64,000 nucleotides of DNA from G965216905 sp965216905 (GTDB lineage: Bacteria > Actinomycetota > Acidimicrobiia > Spongiisociales > ZC4RG35). The notes beneath the pieces are model-generated. The model did not search any database and was not told the DNA's origin. It worked only from the letters and a program-made list of their open reading frames with translations. A program made the translations under genes and the position numbers. The DNA lies in assembly GCA_965216905.1 (NCBI GenBank), contig OZ244213.1, forward strand, positions 2,666,001-2,730,000. Direction: 5' to 3'. Below are positions 8,142 to 15,531 of this stretch, in pieces; position 1 is the stretch's first letter, and each line of letters starts with the position of its first letter.

Positions 8142-9556
8142 GGATATCCGGCACTTCGCGATCTAGCGGGGTGTGATGGTGGCGAGTAGGTCCCAGTTGG
8201 GTCTTCCGGCGTAGAGCAGTGCTCGGATCCGGTAGTTCCGGAAGTTGGTGATTCCGAACGCCACCCGCTTGACACGTTTCACGAGGTTGTTGATGGCTTC
8301 GGTGGGGCCGTTCGACACGCGGACTCGATGCCAGGCGACGATCTGGTGTCGCCACCTGCGGATGGTGCGTCCGAGGGATCGGACCTCGATGGGCATCGAC
8401 GGGTCGGTGAGGTCGTCGATGAGTTCCCCAACGAACTCATGTGCCAGTCCGGGATCGTCGATGGCGTAGATCGATCGGATGGTCTCCTTGGCATGCCAAG
8501 TCATCCGTACCTCACCCTTCGGGTCTCCAGCCTCGAGCAGCCCGGTCAGTTTCTTGTCTCCGGCCTCGTCGAGACGCTCGTGGACCTTGGTGAGCAGCCG
8601 CCGGGCCCGATACAACGGGTCGTCCTTGCGGCCGCGGTGTCCGAGCGTCTCGTTCTGGGTTCGCCGGCGGCACTCGTCGAGTTTCGAATTGGCCAGCCTG
8701 ACCAAGTGGAACGGGTCGGCCACCTGGACGGCGTCAGACAGCATGGTGTTGAACACTTTCCGGTAGGGGCCGGAGAGATCCAACGTCGCCCACCGGACCT
8801 GCTTGCGCCACTCGACGGGCCGATCTTCCAGCCACTTGATGGGGCCAGTGGCGGTGCGACCGCTCACGACATCGAGCAGCTGACCGGCTTCGACGTCGAC
8901 GATCTGGGTGGTCCAGTGTTGGCGACGCCACGCACCCAGCCGGCACCGCAGCGTCTCATCCAGACCCAACGCGGTGACGTCTCCGAACCGGCCGGGGTCG
9001 TCGACCAGGCTTGGCCGTAGGCCGCAACGGCATCCATCACCGGATGCCAGCCACAGCCCAGATCCTTGGCGACCTCACTCACCGACCGGCCATACCGTCC
9101 CACCTGCACCGTCGCCCACCGTCCCGCCCGATCCGTCAACTTCAACCGGGCGGAAGCGATCGCCGGTGCCTGCTCGGTGAACGACCCACACCCGAGCTGA
9201 CATGCCCACCGGATCTTGCGCCACGCCAACACCGCCGGCCGTCCGAAACACGGCAGATCCACGAGCTCGACCGTATCCCGATCCTTCACCGCCACCGACG
9301 ATCCACAGTCAGGACAGGAAGGCCGTGGCCCTCTAGTTTCGACCGTCACCCGCAGATGAGTATCGGCTTCAGTGACGTCGAGGACGTTGACGTCGGGCAA
9401 CCCAACCAGCAGCTCGCACATGGCAATAGCATCAGACGACACAGGGACTCCCGGATCTCGAAGGCTTTCAACACCTCCAGATTCGTCGAGTCCCTGTTAC
9501 TCGTCGTGGATTCCCAACCGGTCACACCCCGCTCAAACGCGAAGTCCCGGATATCC
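8142..9556. mobile_element. ISL3-family insertion sequence (1.4 kb)
   Basis: The element is delimited by imperfect terminal inverted repeats of about 35 bp. The left one begins GGATATCCGGCACTTCGCG at 8142; the right one, read on the minus strand from 9556, begins GGATATCCGGGACTTCGCG. Both end in GCGGGGTGTGA. I see no 8-bp target duplication, so one flank may have changed after insertion. It lies between mauE and mauD, cutting off the last codons of mauE. Confidence 0.85.
8163..9442 (-). pseudogene. ISL3-family transposase, frameshifted
   Basis: The N-terminal part has the zinc-finger CPDCGSSVAVKDRD and the start of the DDE_Tnp_ISL3 domain. It breaks near position 9010 and continues one frame over (VDDPGRFGDVTALGLDET, then LDLSGPYRKVF, ADPFHLVRLANSKLDE, SNGPTEAINNLVKRVKR). 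Inserting one C in the GCCTGG at that point would restore a single frame of about 425 aa, the usual family length. As it stands the copy cannot make full transposase, and I see no slippery run that would suggest programmed frameshifting. Confidence 0.85.
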
Positions 9557-10109
9557 TCGCCCACTCAGTCGACGCAGTGTTCATCACCCGCAGTGCCACC
9601 GCAAGACCAGAGATAATCACAGCGATTAGCAACGCCTGTGCCCGGGCACCCGGCTCGAGGGTCGGATTGCGAGTCCACAAACCGACCGCCAGCAGCGAAA
9701 GCACTACCAGCGCCAGGTTTCGGACAAGCGTCCATCCATCAAGTGGCGATCCGTGAGATGAGAAACACGCGCAAGACTCGACTGTGCCTTTCCAGACTGC
9801 GATCGCCACTGTCGCGAGGTACGCGATGCATGCTGCGACGGCACAATAGCTGGCGAGGACCGCCGGCTCGTCGCCGAGTGCTCCACTCACACCAGCACCG
9901 ATCGAGCATTCTCCGATACCAAGCGCGAAGCCGAGCCGTCGATCGGTCTTCGAAGTGAACCCGAAGACAACGAGAGTGTGGGCAGCCGCTACCGGGCTCC
10001 GGAGTTTGCTCTGACCAGCCATCAGGAACACAACCGTGATGATGTAGGCACCCACTTGTTGCACCGATTCGGAGGCGAGGAAATCCGCAATAGCGTCGAA
10101 TCCACCCAT
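9522..10109 (-). CDS. mauE: MauE/DoxX-family redox-associated membrane protein, C-terminus replaced by IS sequence
   Basis: 195 aa with four membrane segments. It has the family hallmarks: an N-terminal LMAGQSKLRSP (like 'ASGLAKL'), the extracytoplasmic pair in ESCACFSSHG, and the WTLVRNLALVVLSLLAV segment. MauE works with MauD in oxidative folding of MauA. The last 12 residues (ISGTSRLSGV and neighbours) are encoded by the ISL3 terminal repeat. The natural last 16 or so codons (RLDWVRLRDADLARRS) appear on the far side of the IS, ending in a TGA that overlaps the mauD start. The core domain is complete, so it may still function. Confidence 0.8.
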   Translation of the reverse strand: MGGFDAIADFLASESVQQVGAYIITVVFLMAGQSKLRSPVAAAHTLVVFGFTSKTDRRLGFALGIGECSIGAGVSGALGDEPAVLASYCAVAACIAYLATVAIAVWKGTVESCACFSSHGSPLDGWTLVRNLALVVLSLLAVGLWTRNPTLEPGARAQALLIAVIISGLAVALRVMNTASTEWARISGTSRLSGV

Positions 10110-10115
10110 GGCTCC

Positions 10116-10679
10116 CTACTCTCGTACAAGCATGAGATAGCGGACCCCCGTTGCCGGGTGGGTCCACGTTGTCGCCTCGATAACCTGCCCAGGCATCAAA
10201 CGCGAAACATCGACCCGTAAGACCTGATCGTCTGGAAGGAGGCCCGCCTCCAGGGTCTCCATCGCGCCACGAGCGTTCCGCCCACGGCTCGGTTGCACGT
10301 CAACGATTTCGATCGTTGCGACGTCAAAGATGCTTCCTACATCGGTGGTCGTGAGCGTCGATTCATCTAGCCACGCCCCCATAGCGAACACCCGATCGCC
10401 CACGATGAGATCTTCCGCTGAGCTCACCACCCCGTACGAACCGGCGTACATTCGGACGCTGGACTGGATCATCAGACGCACCTGCGCGTCATCGTCCGTT
10501 CTGAGCATGACCTCAGGTCCTGAGACCGCTTCGACGTGACCTACCACGCCAACATCGCTCCGGGTATTGGGCATACCGCTGGCCTCATCCGAGAGCGTCG
10601 TGGCAAAAACCACGCCCCCACCGCCAAGCGCGACTAGACGCAACACCTCTCGCCGAGTGAGTCGGCCAGTCCGTGTCAT
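10116..10679 (-). CDS. Tat-exported protein with small beta-domain, first gene of the Mau-like cassette
   Basis: 187 aa. The N-terminus (LTRREVLRLVALGGGGVVFA) is a twin-arginine signal. The mature part contains VGHVEAVSGPEVMLRTDDDA, then VGDRVFAMGAWLDES and EIVDVQPSRGRN, a pattern like OB-fold or DUF5666-type proteins, though I cannot assign a family with confidence. It ends 6 bp before mauE and probably begins the operon; the divergent lipoprotein gene starts at 10832. Confidence 0.6.
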   Translation of the reverse strand: MTRTGRLTRREVLRLVALGGGGVVFATTLSDEASGMPNTRSDVGVVGHVEAVSGPEVMLRTDDDAQVRLMIQSSVRMYAGSYGVVSSAEDLIVGDRVFAMGAWLDESTLTTTDVGSIFDVATIEIVDVQPSRGRNARGAMETLEAGLLPDDQVLRVDVSRLMPGQVIEATTWTHPATGVRYLMLVRE

Positions 10680-10831
10680 TTGGGACCCCCTCATACGCCT
10701 ACGAAAGACTCGCTGATTCTGTAGAGTACACCTACCCGGCAGCGCAGGGGGGATTCGAACTGTCCAGCTGCACCAAAGAGACGAGAGAAGCGTCCAGCAG
10801 GCATGAACCGTTCGTGCGTTGCGTGAGTGGC

Positions 10832-11293
10832 ATGTCGGGGTTGATTCTCTGCGTTCTGGTGTTGGCGTGCAGCGGCCAGTCCAGAGGCTGCCAGCCAGAT
10901 GTCTTCGTTTCCGGCCATCCCAATCCGGATGCGCAGGCTCAGACCAACGATGACATCGAGGTCTGGGGCCTATTCTATCCGGTGGAACCCGGCGACGTCG
11001 AAGGGACGCCAATCATCATCGATGCCTATCTGCCGACCCCGGATGGGTCGCAACTCGAGGCCAAGATCGTATGGCGAGCGACCGGCGATGGAGACTTCAG
11101 CGTGCGCGGGTTCAGCCCGAACGGGGACGTCACAGAGCCGATCTGGCAACAGCGCCATTCCGGATCCGGCTGGATTCGGCCCGGGGATGAGTGGGGAACG
11201 GGGTGGGAGCTGAACGAGCCCGGCTGCTGGATATTCCAAGTGGAACGTGACGGAGCCACCGCCGAGATCCGCGTTGAGGTTCGGACAGGCTGA
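10832..11293 (+). CDS. Putative lipoprotein, DUF4871-like
   Basis: 153 aa beginning MSGLILCVLVLACSG, a lipoprotein signal with lipobox LVLAC. The rest is a beta-rich domain with VWGLFYPVEPGDVEG, KIVWRATGDGDFSV, and a C-terminal GDEWGTGWELNEPGCWIFQV. That last motif (GDEWGTG..F.EPGCW) is familiar from uncharacterised exported proteins of Firmicutes and Chloroflexi. It is divergent from the Mau-like cassette and shares its roughly 150-bp promoter region. Function unknown. Confidence 0.6.
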   Translation: MSGLILCVLVLACSGQSRGCQPDVFVSGHPNPDAQAQTNDDIEVWGLFYPVEPGDVEGTPIIIDAYLPTPDGSQLEAKIVWRATGDGDFSVRGFSPNGDVTEPIWQQRHSGSGWIRPGDEWGTGWELNEPGCWIFQVERDGATAEIRVEVRTG

Positions 11294-11604
11294 CGAGGCG
11301 AAGGTCCGACCCAGTCGATGCGGTTCCCCGCCGGGGCGGCCCGGATGTCCCGCAGCGCCGCTCGGTGATCGGGCCGCCCTCGGCCGCCGAGAGCGCTTCA
11401 GTCGTGGCCAGCTGTGCCCGTACCCTGGAGACGCCTACCTCCCGAAGGACCTTGTAGACCGACCCATGCGAGATCCGGATCCCCGGAGGCGGTGGAGCCG
11501 GACCCGAGCGGCGATGGTACGAGCCTTCGCCTGGATGCTCGATCGCATAGGCAATCACCGGAACCCGCACCACCGGCGACAGGGTGCAACGCCTCCCCGA
11601 CTAC
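11294..11604. other. Degenerate region, no intact gene
   Basis: About 310 bp. On the minus strand a fragment around 11400-11570 (RISHGSVYKVLREVGVSR) resembles the helix-turn-helix part of an IS481/IS3-type integrase. It has no DDE domain, so it looks like a transposase relic. Nothing else supported. Confidence 0.35.
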
Positions 11605-11972
11605 TTCACGGTTCCAGGTGAGGAGGAGGCGCTGCGCGCGTTGCGCGACGCGCTGGAGTGAACGCTCGATCGTGCAGCTCTCGACCACGCCAGACGGCGT
11701 GACCTCTTGACGTTCGTCCGCATCGAGGTGAGCGACGGCGACGACCGTTGCGAGATCGACCTGGCTATCGAGTACATCGAGTACCGAGCCTTGCCGGCCG
11801 AACCCAGTGACTACGGACCGACGCTTGCCGTGCGGGAACTCGCCGCCAACAAGGTCCTCGCACTGTTCGACCGGGCCGAAGCTCGCGACTTCCTCGACCT
11901 GGTAGAGCTGACCCGGAGCTTCGAGCTCCATCGCACCCGGAGTCATTGGACAGCCGATAGGGAGGAGCGAGC

Positions 11973-12320
11973 ATGACGCTCATGTCGGTATCCAACGACG
12001 AGGCCGGCGGTTTCCGGTCGAAGCCGAGATGGTCAGCGAACCGCAAGATCGATGTGGTGTTGCGGTTGTTGCGGGGCGAGTCCCTCGAGGACGTGTCCCG
12101 GGAAGTGGAGGTGGAGGCGCATCGTCTCCAGGCGTGGCGGGACGACTTCTTGGAGTCGGGGAAGCAGGGCTTGAAGTCGAAGCGTCCCCGCACCGAGGGA
12201 GATCGTCGTCTGTCGGATGCGGAACGCAAGATCGGCGAGTTGACGATGGAGAACGAGATCCTGCGGCGGGCGGCCGAAAAAAGGGGGCTCCAGATCCCGC
12301 CGCCGAGGCGGCCGAGATAG
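11973..12320 (+). CDS. IS3 OrfA, transposase helix-turn-helix subunit
   Basis: 115 aa with an HTH_Tnp_1 domain (KIDVVLRLLRGESLEDVSRE) and a leucine-zipper-like helix (SDAERKIGELTMENEILRRA) that in IS3 elements mediates multimer formation. Near its end the sequence has six A followed by G (12277-12283), the slippery run used by IS3 elements for -1 frameshifting into OrfB. Confidence 0.9.
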   Translation: MTLMSVSNDEAGGFRSKPRWSANRKIDVVLRLLRGESLEDVSREVEVEAHRLQAWRDDFLESGKQGLKSKRPRTEGDRRLSDAERKIGELTMENEILRRAAEKRGLQIPPPRRPR

Positions 12321-13183
12321 CTACCGAAGCGAACCTGGCGTTTTCTCGGGTGTGTGCGGTGCTGGGCGCTTCTCGCTCGACGATCTATCACCGCCGCGGC
12401 CGGGGCGACGCTGTGGGGCGCCGGCCCGGGCCCCGCACCGACATCACCGACGAGGAGCTGGTGGGAGCCCTACGTCAGGTGATCAAGGGGTCTCCGTTTG
12501 CGGGTGAGGGCTACCGCAAGGTCAGGGCCCGTCTCCGCCGTGAACACAGCATCAGGGCCGGTGGTAAGCGGGTGCTGCGGCTGATGCGGATACACGGGTT
12601 GTTGGCGCCCCAGCGGGCCAGAGGACGCCGCAAACCCCGACCCCATTACGGGACGATCGTCCCCGACGGACCGAATCTGCGGTGGGGCACCGACGCCACC
12701 ATGGCCTGGACCCGAGAGGACGGCTGGGTGTGGGTGTTCGCCAACGTCGACCACTGGTCGGCCGAAGCGTGGACCCATGTCGCCAAGCGAGGCGACCGCA
12801 TCGCGGCGTTGCAGCCGGTCTACGACGCCGTGGTGGACCGCTTCGGAGGGCTCGGCCCCGACCTGGCCCGAGGCATCACTCTGCGTCACGACTGGGGACC
12901 CCAATACCGGTCGCGCCACTTCCTCGGGTCGATCGCCTGGCTCGGTATCGCAGACGACGCCGCCTACACCGGAGAACCCGAAACCAACGGCTGCGCCGAA
13001 CGGTTCATCAGAACCCTCAAAGAGCAATGCCTCTGGGCCGAGATCCACGACACCGTCGACGACCTGCACCAAGCCGTCGCCGCCTGGACCGACCTCTACA
13101 ACAACGAATGGCTCATCCAACGCCACGGCCACAGAACACCACGAGAAGCATTCGCCTCAGCCACCCCCAAGGTGGCAGCATGA
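12281..13183 (+). CDS. IS3 OrfB, DDE transposase (expressed by -1 frameshift)
   Basis: Continuing in the -1 frame, about 300 aa: an HTH_21 region (SRSTIYHRRG...GYRKVRARLRRE), then the rve integrase core with WGTDATMAW (first D), HHD-like RHDWGPQYRSRHF (second D), and ETNGCAERFIRTLKEQCLW (catalytic E). The frame is uninterrupted, so this IS may still be active if its ends are intact. No strong independent start is needed because OrfA-OrfB is made as a fusion. Confidence 0.9.
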   Translation, partial: KGAPDPAAEAAEIATEANLAFSRVCAVLGASRSTIYHRRGRGDAVGRRPGPRTDITDEELVGALRQVIKGSPFAGEGYRKVRARLRREHSIRAGGKRVLRLMRIHGLLAPQRARGRRKPRPHYGTIVPDGPNLRWGTDATMAWTREDGWVWVFANVDHWSAEAWTHVAKRGDRIAALQPVYDAVVDRFGGLGPDLARGITLRHDWGPQYRSRHFLGSIAWLGIADDAAYTGEPETNGCAERFIRTLKEQCLWAEIHDTVDDLHQAVAAWTDLYNNEWLIQRHGHRTPREAFASATPKVAA

Positions 13184-13507
13184 AACAGACCACCACGCTG
13201 TCCAACGAACCGGGTGCTGTTCAGAGCTTCAAGAGTTGCTGGAGCTGGCGTCCGAGAAGGACGCGGGCTTCGATACGACGGGCTTCCTCGAGGCTCTGTC
13301 GTCTCTCCAGCGGTTCACCGCCGCCGACTTCGGTATCACGCAGGCCGCATACGAACGTCTCCGCGCCACTGCGGCGAGCTGGCGGAGCGTCCTTGGCCGC
13401 AGCCTGGGACGGGAGCTGCCCGACCGCGACCTCGAGTTCGATCGGTAGTCACCGAAAGAGCCCTCGACACAGAGTTGCCGGACCTATCGGCGAGCCGACA
13501 CCAGTCT

Positions 13508-13538
13508 TGGTCCGCGTCTGGTCCGCGGGTGGTCCGCG
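13508..13538 (+). promoter_or_regulatory. Probable integrase arm-type binding sites, right end
   Basis: Three copies of TGGTCCGCG start at 13508, 13519 and 13530, exactly 11 bp apart and in the same orientation as the triplet at 1498-1528. They lie about 115 bp inside attR in otherwise gene-free sequence. Confidence 0.65.
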
Positions 13539-13653
13539 AAACGATGAAAACTGTCGCACGACGACGAAGGGTAACGCGCGCCGATAACCCCCGTACTACA
13601 AGGGAAACTGGCTAATTGGCCAGCCAACGCGGAGTTGGCCGAAACCCCCCGAT

Positions 13654-13702
13654 CTTCCCTTACAAGGAAGAGGTCGGCGGTTCGAGCCCGTCAACGCCCA
13701 CC
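13654..13702 (+). repeat. attR, right copy of the 49-bp direct repeat
   Basis: Identical to 1390-1438. It reproduces only the 3' two-thirds of tRNA-Val (anticodon arm onward) and lacks the acceptor 5' strand and D-arm, so it is not a functional tRNA gene. Confidence 0.92.
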
Positions 13703-13787
13703 CCTGAAATCTCTTGTCCCCCAACGGATTTCACAGCTTCGGACTTCTCCCGACATGGCCGAAGTCGGCGCTTGGGCCACACCAGGA

Positions 13788-14333
13788 TCAGCCATCGAGG
13801 GGCCACGGGAAGCTCAGCGGCGCCGCTGGGGATTCCTCCTGGGGCCGGTACGGCGCTCGGTTGACCGTCTCGTCTTGCTGCCATCGGAGCTGTGTATCGG
13901 CGAACCAGGAGACACGGTCGGCGTGGCCTGAGCATTCGAGGGCGGCGACAAACTCGCTCATGTTGAGGACAAGCGAGCGGAGCCATCCGTGGGGGACCGG
14001 GAGCACCATCTCCGGCTGGCTCGTGGTGATGTGAGCGAGGCGCTTGTGGACCATCTCCTTGGCTGCGTCACCGAGGCCAGGCAGCTCTGGCAGCTCATCG
14101 GGGTAGACGAAGTCGGCCGCTTTGATGTCGTCCGGGTACTTCTTCGGTCCACGGAGGAACTCATCCATCGCACGAGCTGAGATGTAACCAGCGACGTAGA
14201 TGGCCCGCTGCCCAAGTTGGTCAGCCTCGTCGGTGAGGGGCACATGGGGGCGGTGCTGCGATAGCTGGCGGAGCAGCTTGCATGAGATGTCGTATCGAGC
14301 GACCACAAGCTCGGCCCGACGCTCCAGTTCCAT
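13788..14333 (-). CDS. Hypothetical protein (181 aa)
   Basis: A mostly helical, soluble protein with no family I recognise. Sequence features include LGQRAIYVAGYISARAMDEF and NMSEFVAALECSGHADRVSW. The ATG lies one base after the stop of the membrane protein gene upstream (14335), so the two are probably translated together. It lies just outside attR. Confidence 0.6.
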   Translation of the reverse strand: MELERRAELVVARYDISCKLLRQLSQHRPHVPLTDEADQLGQRAIYVAGYISARAMDEFLRGPKKYPDDIKAADFVYPDELPELPGLGDAAKEMVHKRLAHITTSQPEMVLPVPHGWLRSLVLNMSEFVAALECSGHADRVSWFADTQLRWQQDETVNRAPYRPQEESPAAPLSFPWPLDG

Positions 14334-14334
14334 G

Positions 14335-14823
14335 TCAGGCGGAGGCCAGGATCGCCCAGAGTGAGCCCGCAGCGGTGACGATGCCGACGCCTCCGATAAG
14401 GGCCAGTGCGTACCTTCGACGTTCGAGGTCGCTGTCGCGTTGGTGGACGTTGTGTTGCATGTAGTCGATCTGGCGCATCAGGTTGTTTCTCGTTGCCCAT
14501 ATTCTGGAGTCGAGACGCTCGCCGAGGCCTTGTTCCGATGCCATCAAGGAAGCTTCTCGCTGCAGCCTCTTGGCTTCGATGGCAGACTCCAATGCGGCGA
14601 TCCGATCCTCATGGCTTGGCTGCCGAGATGCTCGAAAGGCACTTACGCCTGATGCCGACACATTGGCTTGTCCCATGATATTGCTGTCGCCCGAGCGATG
14701 CTTGGCTGCATCTTCGAGCTGTTCTGCGTGACCCATCTCCTTTCTCAGTCTCCGCCGGTTGAGGATGAAGCCCGGGAAGGTCACGAGGGCGCCGAGCGAC
14801 GCCAGCAGGATCGGCCAGAGCAT
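14335..14823 (-). CDS. Small membrane protein with coiled coil
   Basis: 162 aa. A membrane helix at the very N-terminus (MLWPILLASLGALVTFPGFI), a long charged helical middle (HEDRIAALESAIEAKRLQRE), and a second membrane helix at the C-terminus (ALALIGGVGIVTAAGSLWAI). The topology suggests a cytoplasmic coiled-coil loop between two anchors. Family not recognised. Its ATG overlaps the stop of the toxin/integrase chimera by TGATG, and its frame is by chance open into the antitoxin gene upstream. Confidence 0.55.
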   Translation of the reverse strand: MLWPILLASLGALVTFPGFILNRRRLRKEMGHAEQLEDAAKHRSGDSNIMGQANVSASGVSAFRASRQPSHEDRIAALESAIEAKRLQREASLMASEQGLGERLDSRIWATRNNLMRQIDYMQHNVHQRDSDLERRRYALALIGGVGIVTAAGSLWAILASA

Positions 14824-15122
14824 CAGCCGAGCCGACTCACCGGACCCCGTGGGGCTTGACCGATCGAGAAGCTCCTCCAGGCGATCGGCTGCTCTTGGTC
14901 GCGTCGGTCTAGGACGTTTGAGTAGATCGAGAGTGTGACGCCGGGCGAGGCGTGACCGAGACGAGCTGAGACAACGGGGCTCGGCTCTCCGGCCTCCAGG
15001 AGCACCCTGGCCGGTTCGACCAGGGTGATCGCGGTGATGAGCGGCTCGGCGGGGAGCGGGTCGGTGTCCTGGATCCGGCCGAGCAGGATGAGGGTGCTGG
15101 TGTCGAGGATCCCGCGAGCCAT
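14823..15122 (-). pseudogene. PIN toxin N-terminus fused to an integrase C-terminus
   Basis: The first 36 residues (ARGILDTSTLILLGRI...LITAITLVE) are the start of a VapC-like PIN domain with its first acidic residues. The remainder (SPVVSARLGHASPGVTLSIY, then SNVLDRRDQ) is the last part of a tyrosine recombinase, including LGH and the YS-V catalytic tail region. A deletion has joined the two in one open frame of 99 aa. Neither half can be active by itself. Confidence 0.75.
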
Positions 15123-15363
15123 TGATCAAGAGGGCAGGGTCGAGGATTCTGTCGACGTCGTGGCGCAACTGGTCGGGGTCGACGGCCGGCAGTCGGCGGC
15201 GGCGGCCAAGGATCACGTCGAGCAGCATCGGCTCCCTGCTCAGCGGACGCAGCTCGGCGACGGGCTTCCCGGAGCGGGTGATCGTGAGCCGCTCACCTCT
15301 GGCGGCTCGGTCGACCACGTCGCCGCCGTGGTGGCGGAGTTCCCGGATGGAGGCCGCGGACAT
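15121..15363 (-). CDS. Phd/YefM-like antitoxin
   Basis: About 80 aa: SAASIRELRHHGGDVVDRAARG, then ERLTITRSGKPVAELRPLS and DRILDPALL. This is the typical Phd/YefM DNA-binding fold and toxin-binding tail. The expected TGA overlapping the toxin start is one frame off, so the frame runs on without a stop to 14335; a small indel near the 3' end is likely. The toxin partner is truncated (14823-15122), making this an orphan antitoxin. A perfect palindrome lies just upstream. Confidence 0.7.
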
Positions 15364-15373
15364 GGGCCCGGCA

Positions 15374-15387
15374 TATCACGCGTGATA
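15374..15387. promoter_or_regulatory. Palindromic operator upstream of the antitoxin gene
   Basis: TATCACGCGTGATA is a perfect 14-bp palindrome, 11 bp before the antitoxin ATG. Phd/YefM antitoxins bind such palindromes to repress their own promoter, so this is the probable autoregulatory site. Confidence 0.65.
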
Positions 15388-15531
15388 CAAGAAGAGGGGC
15401 AGGTGGGCCAACCCGCCGTGTCGTTGGGGGAGGTTGGTGTCCGCGGCGAGGAACTCCGCCGATCCGGCCGCCCATGGCCTTCCTGGCGTAGGCTCGGGCC
15501 CAGTTGGGGAACCCGCCGACGGAGGAGTTCT

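Larger units (their letters stand above)
11933..13217 (+). mobile_element. IS3-family insertion sequence (about 1.28 kb)
   Basis: Imperfect inverted ends contain GCACCCGG...TTGGACAGC on the left (11933-11952) and the complement around 13198-13217. Inside are orfA and orfB with the usual -1 overlap. It interrupts the AbiEii-like gene. The exact ends and target duplication are uncertain. Confidence 0.8.
11605..13448 (+). pseudogene. AbiEii/AbiGii-type nucleotidyltransferase, broken by IS3 and a stop codon
   Basis: Left fragment: PDYFTVPGEEEALRALRDALE, then TGA at 11659, then in the same frame FVRIEVSDGDDRCEIDLA and AVRELAANKVLALFDRAEAR-DFLDL, typical of the AbiEii nucleotidyltransferase domain (DLAADKxLALFGRAEARDF). 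Right fragment after the IS (about 13218-13448): LLELASEKDAGFDTTGFLEAL and the C-terminal helices. AbiEii proteins are toxins of abortive-infection type TA systems. The N-terminal catalytic GSxxxD region is missing, the frame has a nonsense codon, and the IS divides it, so it is inactive. No AbiEi antitoxin is seen. Confidence 0.8.
1390..13653. mobile_element. Integrative mobilizable element in tRNA-Val (about 12.3 kb)
   Basis: The element is bounded by a 49-bp perfect direct repeat: the 3' part of tRNA-Val at 1390-1438 and a second copy at 13654-13702. Next to the tRNA end lie a tyrosine integrase and an excisionase-like gene, followed by a MobF relaxase. No coupling protein or type IV secretion genes are present, so transfer would need a helper (inference). 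Cargo is a Mau-like cassette, a lipoprotein, and a broken nucleotidyltransferase, with two insertion sequences. Integrase arm-type repeats sit just inside both ends. Confidence 0.9.

Noticed and set aside
8864..9010. Programmed frameshift in the ISL3 transposase
   Set aside because: No slippery run at the junction; ISL3 transposases are normally a single frame, so a one-base deletion is more likely.
13654..13702. Second tRNA-Val gene
   Set aside because: Only the 3' 49 bases of the tRNA are present; acceptor 5' strand and D-arm are missing, so this is an attachment site copy.
14335..15363. One 342-aa protein combining antitoxin and membrane domain
   Set aside because: The frame is open by chance; its middle part is an Arg/Pro-rich out-of-frame reading of the toxin/integrase chimera, and the membrane protein has its own coupled start.
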